Source: a virus. Taken from it: a DNA stretch of 30,892 nt. Shown here piece after piece: positions 13,895 through 19,872 of the stretch; position 1 is the first letter of the stretch; each line of letters starts with the position of its first letter. Made by a program: the position numbers and the translations under genes. The stretch spans positions 1 through 30,892 of the IMG/VR virus record IMGVR_UViG_3300048790_000108. One strand, 5' to 3'. The notes below the pieces were generated by a model. That model made no database searches. It was not told the DNA's origin and saw nothing but the letters and a program-made list of their open reading frames with translations.

Positions 13895-14157
13895 AACTTT
13901 CTCCAGCCGCCGCGAGGGCCTCGGACTTGAATCTGCCGGGACAAAGGCATCTTTACGAAAGCTCTACCCACCGCAGTGTAACCGCATATGGTGTCCTCGG
14001 CACATGCAGCATCCTCCGCAGAAGCAAAATACTGCCAATGCTTCGTGCCATGCAGATATCGAAACTCAACCCGGTAAGGAGTGTCCTTGCCGCGCACGCT
14101 ATCCGCCTGATCGCGACGGCGCTGAAGCTCTGCTTCGATAAGAATACTGTCGTTCAT
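13891..14157 (-). CDS. Hypothetical protein, 88 aa
   Basis: MNDSILIEAELQRRRDQADS starts at 14157, overlapping the upstream stop. The N-terminal third is a charged helix; the middle has strands with EFRYLHGTKHWQYFASAEDA and a cysteine pair (CAEDTICGY). The C-terminus is basic (SRQIQVRGPRGGWRKL). Unknown family, possibly nucleic-acid-associated. Confidence 0.6.
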   Translation of the reverse strand: MNDSILIEAELQRRRDQADSVRGKDTPYRVEFRYLHGTKHWQYFASAEDAACAEDTICGYTAVGRAFVKMPLSRQIQVRGPRGGWRKL

Positions 14158-14315
14158 TCGTACTTCTCCGGCGCCTCAAAGATACTTTTGTCAAACTCGT
14201 AAATGGGGCTGACCCAGCCGAAGCAGACTACAGTCCCGTCGGGAGCCAAATGGAGCAAGGGGATGAGGTCGGGGTGGGCGATGAGATCGTCGGCTAGGGT
14301 GGAAGAGTGGGCCAT
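14154..14315 (-). CDS. Hypothetical protein, 53 aa
   Basis: I take the ATG at 14315 because an AGGAGG lies 9 bases upstream, and not the longer frame from 14339. Reads MAHSSTLADDLIAHPDLIPL, with CFGWVSPIYEFDKS in the middle. Small beta-rich protein, function unknown. Coupled to the next gene by ATGA. Confidence 0.55.
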   Translation of the reverse strand: MAHSSTLADDLIAHPDLIPLLHLAPDGTVVCFGWVSPIYEFDKSIFEAPEKYE

Positions 14316-14329
14316 CTGGTGGGGCCTCC

Positions 14330-14542
14330 TTACTGCCATACATCTTGTGGGTCGGCCAAATAAGCGAACGGGGCCACCCTGACTTCCCCTTCAAGATCAA
14401 ACGGATTCGTCTTGCAGTGCTCTTTGAACTTCTCTACGGCTTCCTGACCAGAATCCGCGATAACCCGCATTGCACAAAGACGGGCGCCATCGCCTGGAGG
14501 CTGAATCGTAAAGCTGACGCGGTAATAATGCGCCTTGACCAT
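14330..14542 (-). CDS. Hypothetical protein, 70 aa, first gene of the leftward operon
   Basis: MVKAHYYRVSFTIQPPGDGA starts at 14542 behind an AAGGAG site 8 bases upstream; the longer frame to 14650 would run through the tRNA-like element and is rejected. Beta-strand-like N-terminus then a helix (IADSGQEAVEKFKEHCKTNP). Position suggests an early-translated gene, but no family is recognised. The mRNA leader before it carries the tRNA-like structure. Confidence 0.65.
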   Translation of the reverse strand: MVKAHYYRVSFTIQPPGDGARLCAMRVIADSGQEAVEKFKEHCKTNPFDLEGEVRVAPFAYLADPQDVWQ

Positions 14543-14561
14543 TATGCGACTCCTTCTTTGC

Positions 14562-14688
14562 TGCGCGGACCGTGGCAGGAATTCGAACCGACGACCCTCT
14601 CCGTATCTGGGTCCCTCCTTCGGGTAGCGACCCCCAAGAAGATTTTCCAACGGAGCCGCTCTACCACTGAGCTACACTGGCCCGCGCA
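14562..14688 (-). ncRNA. tRNA-like element with expanded anticodon arm
   Basis: The minus strand has a canonical D-arm (GCTC...AGTGGTA...GAGC), a T-loop TTCGAAT and, at the ends, a 13-base-pair helix pairing 14688-14675 with 14574-14562 (one bulged A). The middle is not a normal anticodon arm: CTCCG (14655-14651) pairs with CGGAG (14603-14599), enclosing about 47 bases. If a 40-base segment (14644-14605) were removed, a 7-base loop TTGGAAA would remain. The T-stem has a mismatch, the acceptor end is irregular and no CCA is encoded. So it is either a tRNA-derived pseudogene, a tRNA with an unusual insertion or a structured leader; amino-acid identity cannot be assigned. Confidence 0.55.
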
Positions 14689-14695
14689 TATTGGG

Positions 14696-14723
14696 ATAGT
14701 AGCATGAGTGGGTTTGTTTGCAA
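14696..14723 (-). promoter_or_regulatory. Candidate leftward promoter for the whole operon
   Basis: On the minus strand a TTGCAA (14723-14718) is followed by 16 bases and TACTAT (14701-14696). The expected start is near 14689, one base before the terminal helix of the tRNA-like element, so the transcript would begin almost flush with that structure. Sigma-70-like scoring is by eye. Confidence 0.5.
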
Positions 14724-15128
14724 CCATCATTTTTGGAAATATTTTGTATGCGCTCTTAGACGAATGCGCGAGGCCCGGACCTGGCCGGCTGGCCGGGGGC
14801 TCGACCGTCTGGCGCTATGGAACCTCAGGGGGTCAAAGAGGTTCCAGTTTAATCGGAGCTGGCCGAATAGTCTTAAATGTAAAGATAGAGTCTTAGACCA
14901 TCCGACCGTCTGTCTAACTAGAGAGAAAAGGAACCTACCTTACCGATAATTGTCCACTTGAGAGTATGTTAACTGGACTGTAGCCTTGATTGACAAGGCT
15001 TTGCGCGGTCTCAGAAAGAAAGTCAAAATAAATTCAAAGAATCTACTTGACAAGAGAAAGAGAGTGTGAGAAGGTAGAGAAGTCGCAAGGGAATCGCAAC
15101 TAATCCAAGGTGAGAGAGGTATCCGCCA
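14701..15128. promoter_or_regulatory. Divergent control region (428 bases, no gene)
   Basis: No ORF is convincing here. It holds the leftward promoter near 14,700, an inverted repeat (GGAACCTC 14819-14826 with GAGGTTCC 14838-14845), a perfect palindrome AGCCTTG/CAAGGCT at 14982-15000, TTGACA sequences at 14990-14995 and 15047-15052, and repeated words TCTTAGAC and ACCGTCTG. Together these suit divergent promoters with operators separating the leftward and rightward arms. Confidence 0.6.
15047..15075 (+). promoter_or_regulatory. Candidate early promoter (TTGACAAG class)
   Basis: TTGACAAGAGAAAGAGAGTG followed by TGAGAAGGT closely parallels the sequence at 17532-17561, so it looks like a phage-specific early promoter. 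The -35 is perfect TTGACA; no TATAAT-like -10 lies 16-18 bases on, so a host sigma-70 reading is incomplete. The first rightward gene starts 54 bases downstream. Confidence 0.4.
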
Positions 15129-15464
15129 GTGAAAACTAATCCAACGCCGCGCGCTGCTAACTTCTACGGTATGCGCTCAACTGCTCACGTCAACGTCGAC
15201 GGATCTTGGCTTGAACCCGAAGAGCTTTGCTACCCAAACGGGGGAATGACTCGCAGAGCTTTCATAGTTTTTCCAGATGGGAAAATGCGCGTCGCAATAT
15301 GCGGCATCCCCGACACTTACTTTTCAATCCCTGCCCGCATTCGAATTAAGAAGACTACTATCCATGGGTATGTAACAGGCACAGAAGACTCTAACGGCAA
15401 TTCCAGCTTAGAGTTCCGTGTTTATGACTCCTCCGCTGCAGCGTTCACGGAGGTGTCAAAGTGA
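15129..15464 (+). CDS. Hypothetical early protein, 111 aa
   Basis: First gene of the rightward arm, starting with GTG at 15129 (MKTNPTPRAANFYGMRSTAH) after a GAGAGG site. The middle reads like a beta-barrel: AHVNVDGSW, RRAFIVFPDGKMRVAICGIP, ARIRIKKTTIHGYVTG. No family is recognised. Overlaps the next GTG by four bases. Confidence 0.65.
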   Translation: MKTNPTPRAANFYGMRSTAHVNVDGSWLEPEELCYPNGGMTRRAFIVFPDGKMRVAICGIPDTYFSIPARIRIKKTTIHGYVTGTEDSNGNSSLEFRVYDSSAAAFTEVSK

Positions 15465-15829
15465 AAACTGCAAAACAACAGGCCTATCTGTTCTTTCTTC
15501 GCAATGCGGGCTATTCCTACGATCCGCAAACCCAAACCAAACAGGCCGGCCGGTCCGAATGCGCGCGTATGCTTGCCAAAGCGGAACGAGACGCGCGGGC
15601 ACTCGGGTATACGTTCGAGTGGGAATACGACGTAGACGGCTGCATCGGCTGCGAATGTGACTCGCCGGATTGCGCCTGCAGCACGGGTGAGTCGCACGAA
15701 TGCCTAGTCTGCCTGATGCGTGATTCGAACGGCAAAGTAGTTCAATCGCTCGGAAGTGTCTGCGAACCATCCCACTCATACGGTCGTGTAATCGAGGCCG
15801 AGCTTGCCTTGGAAGAGGTGGGCGCATGA
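15461..15829 (+). CDS. Cysteine-rich hypothetical early protein, 122 aa
   Basis: Starts with GTG at 15461 (MKTAKQQAYLFFLRNAGYSY). A dense cysteine cluster (CIGCECDSPDCACSTGES, then ECLVCLM) with eight cysteines within about 25 residues suggests two bound metal ions. N-terminal helix and acidic C-terminal helix flank it. Unknown family; coupled at both ends to its neighbours. Confidence 0.65.
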   Translation: MKTAKQQAYLFFLRNAGYSYDPQTQTKQAGRSECARMLAKAERDARALGYTFEWEYDVDGCIGCECDSPDCACSTGESHECLVCLMRDSNGKVVQSLGSVCEPSHSYGRVIEAELALEEVGA

Positions 15830-16221
15830 TTACCAGTCACATCCAAGGCGCGAACATTCTCAAGCGGGCAATCGAGTATATGTGCTCCGGTCCGTTTGAC
15901 TCTGACCGTGAAGACGCACTGAACATCCTGAACATTGCGATCGAGCAATGCTTCGAGTCTGAGACAATCGCTTACGAATCCGGCGCCTATTGGGTAGCGC
16001 GCCGGATATCGACTAACGCGAAGATTGCGCCCATCGGCTCAGTCTATTACCAGATATTCAAAACTGGGATCTGCGCGAGCGAATCTACCAGTTTCGTTAC
16101 CGCGAACCTTGAGCGGGCAAAGACAACCTGCGAAAATCTGGCGCGCGTGACTTCGGATGCGTATCGGCGCGCTGAGCGTGGGATTGCTCGGAAAGAGAAA
16201 GCGATTCGAACGAAAGTCTAA
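15826..16221 (+). CDS. Hypothetical early protein, 131 aa
   Basis: MITSHIQGANILKRAIEYMC starts at 15826 (ATGA overlap). Mostly helical with a basic C-terminus (SDAYRRAERGIARKEKAIRT). No motif found. It is the last of three coupled early genes; the parS-like palindrome lies just after its stop. Confidence 0.6.
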   Translation: MITSHIQGANILKRAIEYMCSGPFDSDREDALNILNIAIEQCFESETIAYESGAYWVARRISTNAKIAPIGSVYYQIFKTGICASESTSFVTANLERAKTTCENLARVTSDAYRRAERGIARKEKAIRTKV

Positions 16222-16222
16222 C

Positions 16223-16238
16223 CGTTCCACGTGGAACA
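16223..16238. promoter_or_regulatory. parS-like 16-base palindrome
   Basis: The 16 bases read C-GTTCCACGTGGAAC-A: a perfect 14-base palindrome differing only at the first base from the ParB-binding parS consensus TGTTNCACGTGNAACA. It lies in the 33-base gap between two early genes. The palindrome is directly visible; recruitment of a host or phage ParB is inferred. It could instead be an operator for the following gene. Confidence 0.6.
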
Positions 16239-16254
16239 TTGAGGAAAAAAGACA

Positions 16255-16434
16255 ATGCGCAAGATGCCCACTAACCCGCGGCCGCCAGTACCTGAATTCG
16301 TTACCGCAGACTTCGAACGATTCACCGCGTATGGCTGGAAATGCCTCAAGCATGGAATCCAAGCCTTTGGGGATACAAAGGCTGAGGCTATCTCCCTTTG
16401 GTTTGAAGCGTACCGTTCCGAGTACGGCGTCTAG
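16255..16434 (+). CDS. Small hypothetical protein, 59 aa
   Basis: Begins MRKMPTNPRPPVPEFVTADF and ends SLWFEAYRSEYGV; the ATG at 16255 follows an AGGAAAAA site. It is rich in proline at the front and in aromatic residues in a probable C-terminal helix. Unknown function. It fills the space after the parS-like palindrome. Confidence 0.6.
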   Translation: MRKMPTNPRPPVPEFVTADFERFTAYGWKCLKHGIQAFGDTKAEAISLWFEAYRSEYGV

Positions 16435-16523
16435 TCCGGCCAAACCTGGCAGTCCAACGAATCACAAGCCAGCCGGCTCTTTTGGGGAGCTGGCCGGTAA
16501 GCGACTCTCAGACTGGCCGAAAA

Positions 16524-16551
16524 TTTAACGCCATTTGGCCGATTCGTTAAA
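16524..16551. repeat. Inverted repeat upstream of the gene at 16586
   Basis: TTTAACG at 16524-16530 pairs with CGTTAAA at 16545-16551 (7-base perfect arms). Two nearby copies of TGGCCGA-type words (around 16515 and 16537) form a direct repeat. Probably an operator or a short hairpin upstream of the next gene. A further hairpin (GCCAGC/GCTGGC) lies around 16471-16497. Confidence 0.4.
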
Positions 16552-16585
16552 ACGGGTTTAGCCAAACGATCAAAAAGGAGACCGT

Positions 16586-16942
16586 ATGCACACTATTGAT
16601 GCCCTTCCACTGTCAACAGAGCAGCGCTTAGGCTATGAAGTCTTCGCGCTGGTCTATCAGGCCGGCATCGCAAACGTCTTCGCCTGCAGAACTGCCAATT
16701 ATGGCACGTTCGGACGCGAAGCTAAACGACTCTATCAGGGAGACTTCCGCGGCGCTGAAATGTTCGCACGCGGAATCGTAGCAGAAAACGAGAAAGCTCT
16801 CATCTTTACCGGACACTGCAACAAAGCTGGAGACATCGCAGAGCAGCCATGGAGCGAAGACTTGGACGAAGCCCCGTTCTCCGACAAATTCCACCCAATT
16901 TTCAAGGGATACAAACCGATCAAATCTCAACCTGGCAATTAA
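16586..16942 (+). CDS. Hypothetical protein, 118 aa
   Basis: ATG at 16586 behind a strong AAGGAG. Reads MHTIDALPLSTEQRLGYEVF, continues as a mixed alpha/beta protein (AGIANVFACRTANYGTFGRE) and ends in a hydrophilic tail. Two isolated cysteines. No family recognised. It converges on the minus-strand gene at 16939 with a four-base overlap. Confidence 0.65.
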   Translation: MHTIDALPLSTEQRLGYEVFALVYQAGIANVFACRTANYGTFGREAKRLYQGDFRGAEMFARGIVAENEKALIFTGHCNKAGDIAEQPWSEDLDEAPFSDKFHPIFKGYKPIKSQPGN

Positions 16943-17298
16943 GCAGGGAGACTCAAGCCTCGAGCGGCCAGCATTGCGACGATCCTGGGATGCGGCCGCC
17001 CTTCCAACCGGCACTTACGAGCCAAACCTTGACCACTACGGACCCTAAGCATACTCAAACCCCAACCGGGGGGCGGAGGCGAGCAAGCTAAACGACGAGC
17101 CACTCCAATCAAGATCGCACGGCGCCAATTCGGCAAGTTGCCTTCCCAGCGCTTGCAGAACTTCCATAGCCATTGCTCTGCGGCACGTTGCTGCTCCCAC
17201 GTCAAATTCGCAAACGGGCCGCCTTCAGTCCGCGGGGACTTGACGGCCTTCAACTTAACAGCTCGCTCGGGATGGAGTCTTTCAGGAGTCCTGGCCAT
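16939..17298 (-). CDS. Opposing, possibly leaderless basic protein, 119 aa
   Basis: The only convincing minus-strand gene in the rightward arm. Reads MARTPERLHPERAVKLKAVK, then NLTWEQQRAAEQWLWKFCKR and a basic end. A TTGATC (17335-17330) and TACACT (17311-17306), 18 bases apart, place the expected transcript start at about the ATG (17298), so it may be leaderless. No ribosome site is visible. The plus strand has no gene over its 394-base span, which supports it. Tryptophan-rich basic composition suits nucleic-acid binding; a repressor role is possible but no HTH is obvious. Confidence 0.6.
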   Translation of the reverse strand: MARTPERLHPERAVKLKAVKSPRTEGGPFANLTWEQQRAAEQWLWKFCKRWEGNLPNWRRAILIGVARRLACSPPPPGWGLSMLRVRSGQGLARKCRLEGRPHPRIVAMLAARGLSLPA

Positions 17299-17336
17299 GC
17301 CGATGAGTGTAACAGAAAAAGAGAGGAAAGATCAAA

Positions 17337-17495
17337 ATGCACTACACCTACGATGGTTATACCTTGACGGCAAAAACCGACACTGGCGCGCGACGACTGG
17401 CACGCAAACTTATTGCTAAAGGTCTCGCGCGACCGGCTTGCAAAATCGAATTCTTCCGCGACTCAGACCACTGCCACGGCTGGTTTGATCTGTAG
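17337..17495 (+). CDS. Small hypothetical protein, 52 aa
   Basis: MHYTYDGYTLTAKTDTGARR begins at 17337 with a GAGAGGAAAG site 9 bases upstream, like that before 18811. It ends CHGWFDL, with cysteine and histidine near the end (SDHCHGW). Probably a tiny alpha/beta protein. Function unknown. Confidence 0.6.
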   Translation: MHYTYDGYTLTAKTDTGARRLARKLIAKGLARPACKIEFFRDSDHCHGWFDL

Positions 17496-17515
17496 CGCGG
17501 CCCTGTCCATCTAAA

Positions 17516-17561
17516 CTTGTCAAAATAACTATTGACAAGGAAAAAGAAACTGTGACAAGAT
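17516..17561 (+). promoter_or_regulatory. TTGACAAG promoter/operator
   Basis: CTTGTCAA (17516-17523) and TTGACAAG (17532-17539) form an 8-base inverted repeat; a further TGACAAG lies at 17553-17559. The segment from 17532 closely parallels that at 15047 (TTGACAAGRRAAAGARA pattern). Best read as an operator overlapping the -35 of a phage early promoter for the gene at 17584. Confidence 0.5.
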
Positions 17562-17583
17562 TCTCGAATCGAGGTGAAACAAA

Positions 17584-17739
17584 ATGGCCCATCAAGCTTG
17601 GAATGTGTACCTGAACGGGAAGAAAATCGATACGGTTTTCTGCAGCCGTGGCGATAGCGCCTCGGACGTTCGGCGCAGTCTCATCAATCACGACGGATAC
17701 GACGCCGGCATCACTGTGCGCCGTTCGAACCGATACTAG
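17584..17739 (+). CDS. Small hypothetical protein, 51 aa
   Basis: MAHQAWNVYLNGKKIDTVFC starts at 17584, 23 bases after the TTGACAAG promoter, with a GAGGTGAAA site. Looks like a beta-rich single domain (VYLNGKKIDTVF, then ITVRRSNRY). First gene of the unit driven by that promoter. Function unknown. Confidence 0.6.
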   Translation: MAHQAWNVYLNGKKIDTVFCSRGDSASDVRRSLINHDGYDAGITVRRSNRY

Positions 17740-17777
17740 AAACCGAGCTGGCCGCAGCCCAGCAGAAGGATCCTAAA

Positions 17778-18104
17778 GTGGAACCTCTCAAGTACAGCAA
17801 TCCCAGGCTATCCGCAACAATTCCAGACTGGCCAAGCGGCAGCAAGCGAGTAACAGCCGTCTTCGAGATCGAACAAAACCCCAAGCGTGGCGAGCGCGCC
17901 GTGCGCACAACAACAGGCGAACCGAAAAAACTAACCTTTGCCAAGCTGGCACGGATCGTCGACGGCAGTGATGGCCGAACCTACATCGCAGAGTTTACGA
18001 GCTACGGATTCATTTCAATCATGCGCGGCGACATGAAGTTCCAGCATGAAACCATCCACGACAGAGACCCGCGCTACGCTGAAGCGCTGGAGATATTCGC
18101 ATGA
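17778..18104 (+). CDS. Hypothetical early protein, 108 aa
   Basis: Starts with GTG at 17778 (MEPLKYSNPRLSATIPDWPS) after an AAGGAT site. Beta-rich core (KRVTAVFEIEQNPKRGERAV and RTYIAEFTSYGFISIMRGDM). Coupled to the following gene. Unrecognised. Confidence 0.6.
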   Translation: MEPLKYSNPRLSATIPDWPSGSKRVTAVFEIEQNPKRGERAVRTTTGEPKKLTFAKLARIVDGSDGRTYIAEFTSYGFISIMRGDMKFQHETIHDRDPRYAEALEIFA

Positions 18105-18358
18105 CCGCTCTCGACGCAGCCCGCAAAGTTGTAGCGGAAAAGCAGTGCGCCTTGATCCGTCCACGGAAAGACGCGCCCAACGAATATGACTTCAAGGAAG
18201 CTTTTCAGGGCAAAAAGAAAGGCTGGTTTTACTTGGACCTATTCAGCGCCTCAGCTATCGCCAAAGTCTACGACGCCATCAACGAAAGCAACCAAGCCAA
18301 ACTTGCAGCGCTGCCAATTCAGCGCATCGCCTCAATCTGCTTTCAGATGGTGAAATGA
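18101..18358 (+). CDS. Hypothetical early protein, 85 aa
   Basis: MTALDAARKVVAEKQCALIR starts at 18101 (ATGA overlap). A lysine-rich stretch (FQGKKKGWFYLDLFSASAIA) precedes a helical C-terminus (IQRIASICFQMVK). It overlaps the next gene's ATGATG start. No family recognised. Confidence 0.6.
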   Translation: MTALDAARKVVAEKQCALIRPRKDAPNEYDFKEAFQGKKKGWFYLDLFSASAIAKVYDAINESNQAKLAALPIQRIASICFQMVK

Positions 18359-18555
18359 TGACCCACACTCAAATCGTTACCAACCGCATACTCGACAAAA
18401 TCAAAACCGATGAAGTCGAGACACTCGGCAACCTGGCGGCCGCCTGCGAACTCTACGCGCAGGATTGGAACAACACCCTGGGCGAGCGATATGATCTGCT
18501 GGCCAGGGCGGATCGATACCGCGATTTACAGATGACTGCTTTGATGAATTCCTGA
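18355..18555 (+). CDS. Hypothetical early protein, 66 aa
   Basis: Reads MMTHTQIVTNRILDKIKTDE; either of two adjacent ATGs could be used. The product is acidic and almost wholly helical (VETLGNLAAACELYAQDWNN, then RADRYRDLQMTALMNS). Unknown role. Last gene before the hairpin-rich region. Confidence 0.6.
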   Translation: MMTHTQIVTNRILDKIKTDEVETLGNLAAACELYAQDWNNTLGERYDLLARADRYRDLQMTALMNS

Positions 18556-18810
18556 TATTGAAACCGTAAGGGGGTGATTCCAGTGGATTGTTAGGTGGTG
18601 GCTACTAGCCACATTTTGAGGTGGAAACACAAAACGGAGTCCACCGAATTGGATAGCGTCAAAGGGTCCAGGTGATCCTCTACAAAACTCTTCCCAACGT
18701 TGGAGGTGGTTATGCAAACCGGCCGAGGAAAGCTCGGCCACATGAAGCCAAAGGCAAACCTTCCCGTGGTGGCTTCGAGCGTCTACCAATTGCCTGAGAG
18801 AGGAAACAAA
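18556..18810 (+). other. Hairpin-rich non-coding stretch upstream of the recombinase
   Basis: No convincing ORF. It contains a perfect palindrome GTGGCTA-C-TAGCCAC (18598-18612), GGTGGA/TCCACC (18620-18645) and GGCCGAG-GAAAG-CTCGGCC (18721-18739). Base composition and lack of codon structure differ from the neighbours. It could be a structured mRNA leader, a small RNA or a recombination site for the serine recombinase that follows. A longer frame from 18700 exists, but the better ribosome site belongs to 18811. Confidence 0.5.
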
Positions 18811-19026
18811 ATGCCATTCCAAGAAACAATACATGGCCCAGACGAAGACGGCATCGCAACGTTTGTGGAGATCACAGCCGATCGGTATTTTATTCGCATC
18901 GATACTGGCGGTGTGGACGAGTGTGTACAAGTGTCGACTGCTACTGCAGAAACGCTGCTGCCCGCCCTGCAAAAAGCAATCAAATATAGCCGCTCCTTAA
19001 ATAAGGAGGAATCGCCGTGCGCATAG
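18811..19026 (+). CDS. Hypothetical protein, 71 aa
   Basis: Start chosen at ATG 18811 behind GAGAGGAAAC. Begins MPFQETIHGPDEDGIATFVE, with a beta-like IATFVEITADRYFIRIDTGG and a helical end (AETLLPALQKAIKYSRSLNK). Overlaps the recombinase start by ten bases, so probably co-expressed. Unknown function. Confidence 0.65.
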   Translation: MPFQETIHGPDEDGIATFVEITADRYFIRIDTGGVDECVQVSTATAETLLPALQKAIKYSRSLNKEESPCA

Positions 19027-19586
19027 GTTATCGCAGAGTTTCAACCCTCGACCAGTCCACCGCTCGCCAGCTCGACGGCGTGCCCCTCGATAAAATCTTT
19101 GAGGACCATCTATCTGGCAAAGATACCCAAAGACCCCAACTTCAGGCCGCTCTCGAATGGGCTCGGGAAGGAGATTGGCTCATCGTCCACTCTATCGACC
19201 GGCTTGCGCGCAATTTCGTTCAACTTCGCCAAATCATCGATGAACAAACGAAAAAAGGCGTAACGGTTCAATTTATCAAAGAAAATCTGATCCTGACCGG
19301 AAACGATTCAAGCACCAGCAAACTCATCCTCGGATTCTTCGGCCTGGTAGCGGAATGCGAACGTGATTGGATCAGAGAACGCCAGCGGGAAGGCGTGGCC
19401 CTGGCGAAAGCCAAAGGCATCTACAAAGGCCGCTCCCCGGCCATCCGCACCGGCAACGGCAAACTGGCGGAGCTTCAAAACCTGATTGCCAACCGCACGC
19501 CTGTAGCGGAGATGGCGCGACAACTTGGAGTGTCCAGGCAGACGATCTACTCTGCGCTGAAACAATCTCAGGAGGTGGCGGCGTGA
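19017..19586 (+). CDS. Serine recombinase, resolvase/invertase type
   Basis: Cuts and rejoins DNA through a 5'-phosphoserine link, resolving multimers or inverting segments at paired sites. Visible: catalytic Ser9 in YRRVSTLDQS with Arg7, the DRLARN motif (D61, R62, R65), a long E-helix (ECERDWIRERQREGVALAKA) and a C-terminal HTH (TPVAEMARQLGVSRQTIYSA). At 189 aa it is the usual length of TnpR/Hin proteins and lacks the large C-terminal part of serine integrases, so it is not a phage integrase. GTG start after a perfect AAGGAGG. Target sites unknown; the palindromes just upstream are candidates. Confidence 0.93.
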   Translation: MRIGYRRVSTLDQSTARQLDGVPLDKIFEDHLSGKDTQRPQLQAALEWAREGDWLIVHSIDRLARNFVQLRQIIDEQTKKGVTVQFIKENLILTGNDSSTSKLILGFFGLVAECERDWIRERQREGVALAKAKGIYKGRSPAIRTGNGKLAELQNLIANRTPVAEMARQLGVSRQTIYSALKQSQEVAA

Positions 19587-19795
19587 TCAGAGCAATTCAA
19601 CCAGACTCGGGCAAACTCTACCGGGAGAAAGCCTTCCCAAACGCGGCGCCTCTAACCGAGAACGACAACTGGCGCAGCATCGATCCTCGCGACCAGGCGC
19701 GAATCGACTGTGATCGCCTCATTCTCTTCCGCGCCCTCGGCTGGCTTCTCCTGGCTCTGGTCCTCGGCCTCCTGGCTCTCGCTGTAGATGGTTAG
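19583..19795 (+). CDS. Small putative membrane protein, 70 aa
   Basis: Starts with GTG at 19583 in a GTGA overlap with the recombinase, behind GGAGG. Reads MIRAIQPDSGKLYREKAFPN with a C-terminal transmembrane helix (ILFRALGWLLLALVLGLLAL). Probable tail-anchored topology. Function unknown; immediate coupling suggests joint expression with the recombinase. Confidence 0.65.
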   Translation: MIRAIQPDSGKLYREKAFPNAAPLTENDNWRSIDPRDQARIDCDRLILFRALGWLLLALVLGLLALAVDG

Positions 19796-19872
19796 GCTGA
19801 CGATCCTAGTCCCGCGGCGGAGTTTCTAAATAAATGTTCGCTAACCTCTCAACTCAAAACCGAAAGGAAGCC

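Noticed and set aside
14562-14688. Ordinary functional tRNA gene
   Set aside because: Anticodon arm has about 40 extra bases, T-stem is mismatched, terminal helix is too long, and no CCA; identity cannot be read, so called tRNA-like only.
15047-15075. Consensus sigma-70 promoter
   Set aside because: The -35 is perfect but no TATAAT-like hexamer lies at 16 to 18 bases; kept as a phage-type promoter/operator candidate.
18526-18972. 148-codon minus-strand open frame over the hairpin-rich region
   Set aside because: No ribosome site, erratic composition, and overlaps the well-supported plus-strand gene at 18811.
19017-19586. Phage integrase for lysogeny
   Set aside because: Too short, with small C-terminal HTH; resolvase/invertase type, not a large serine or tyrosine integrase.
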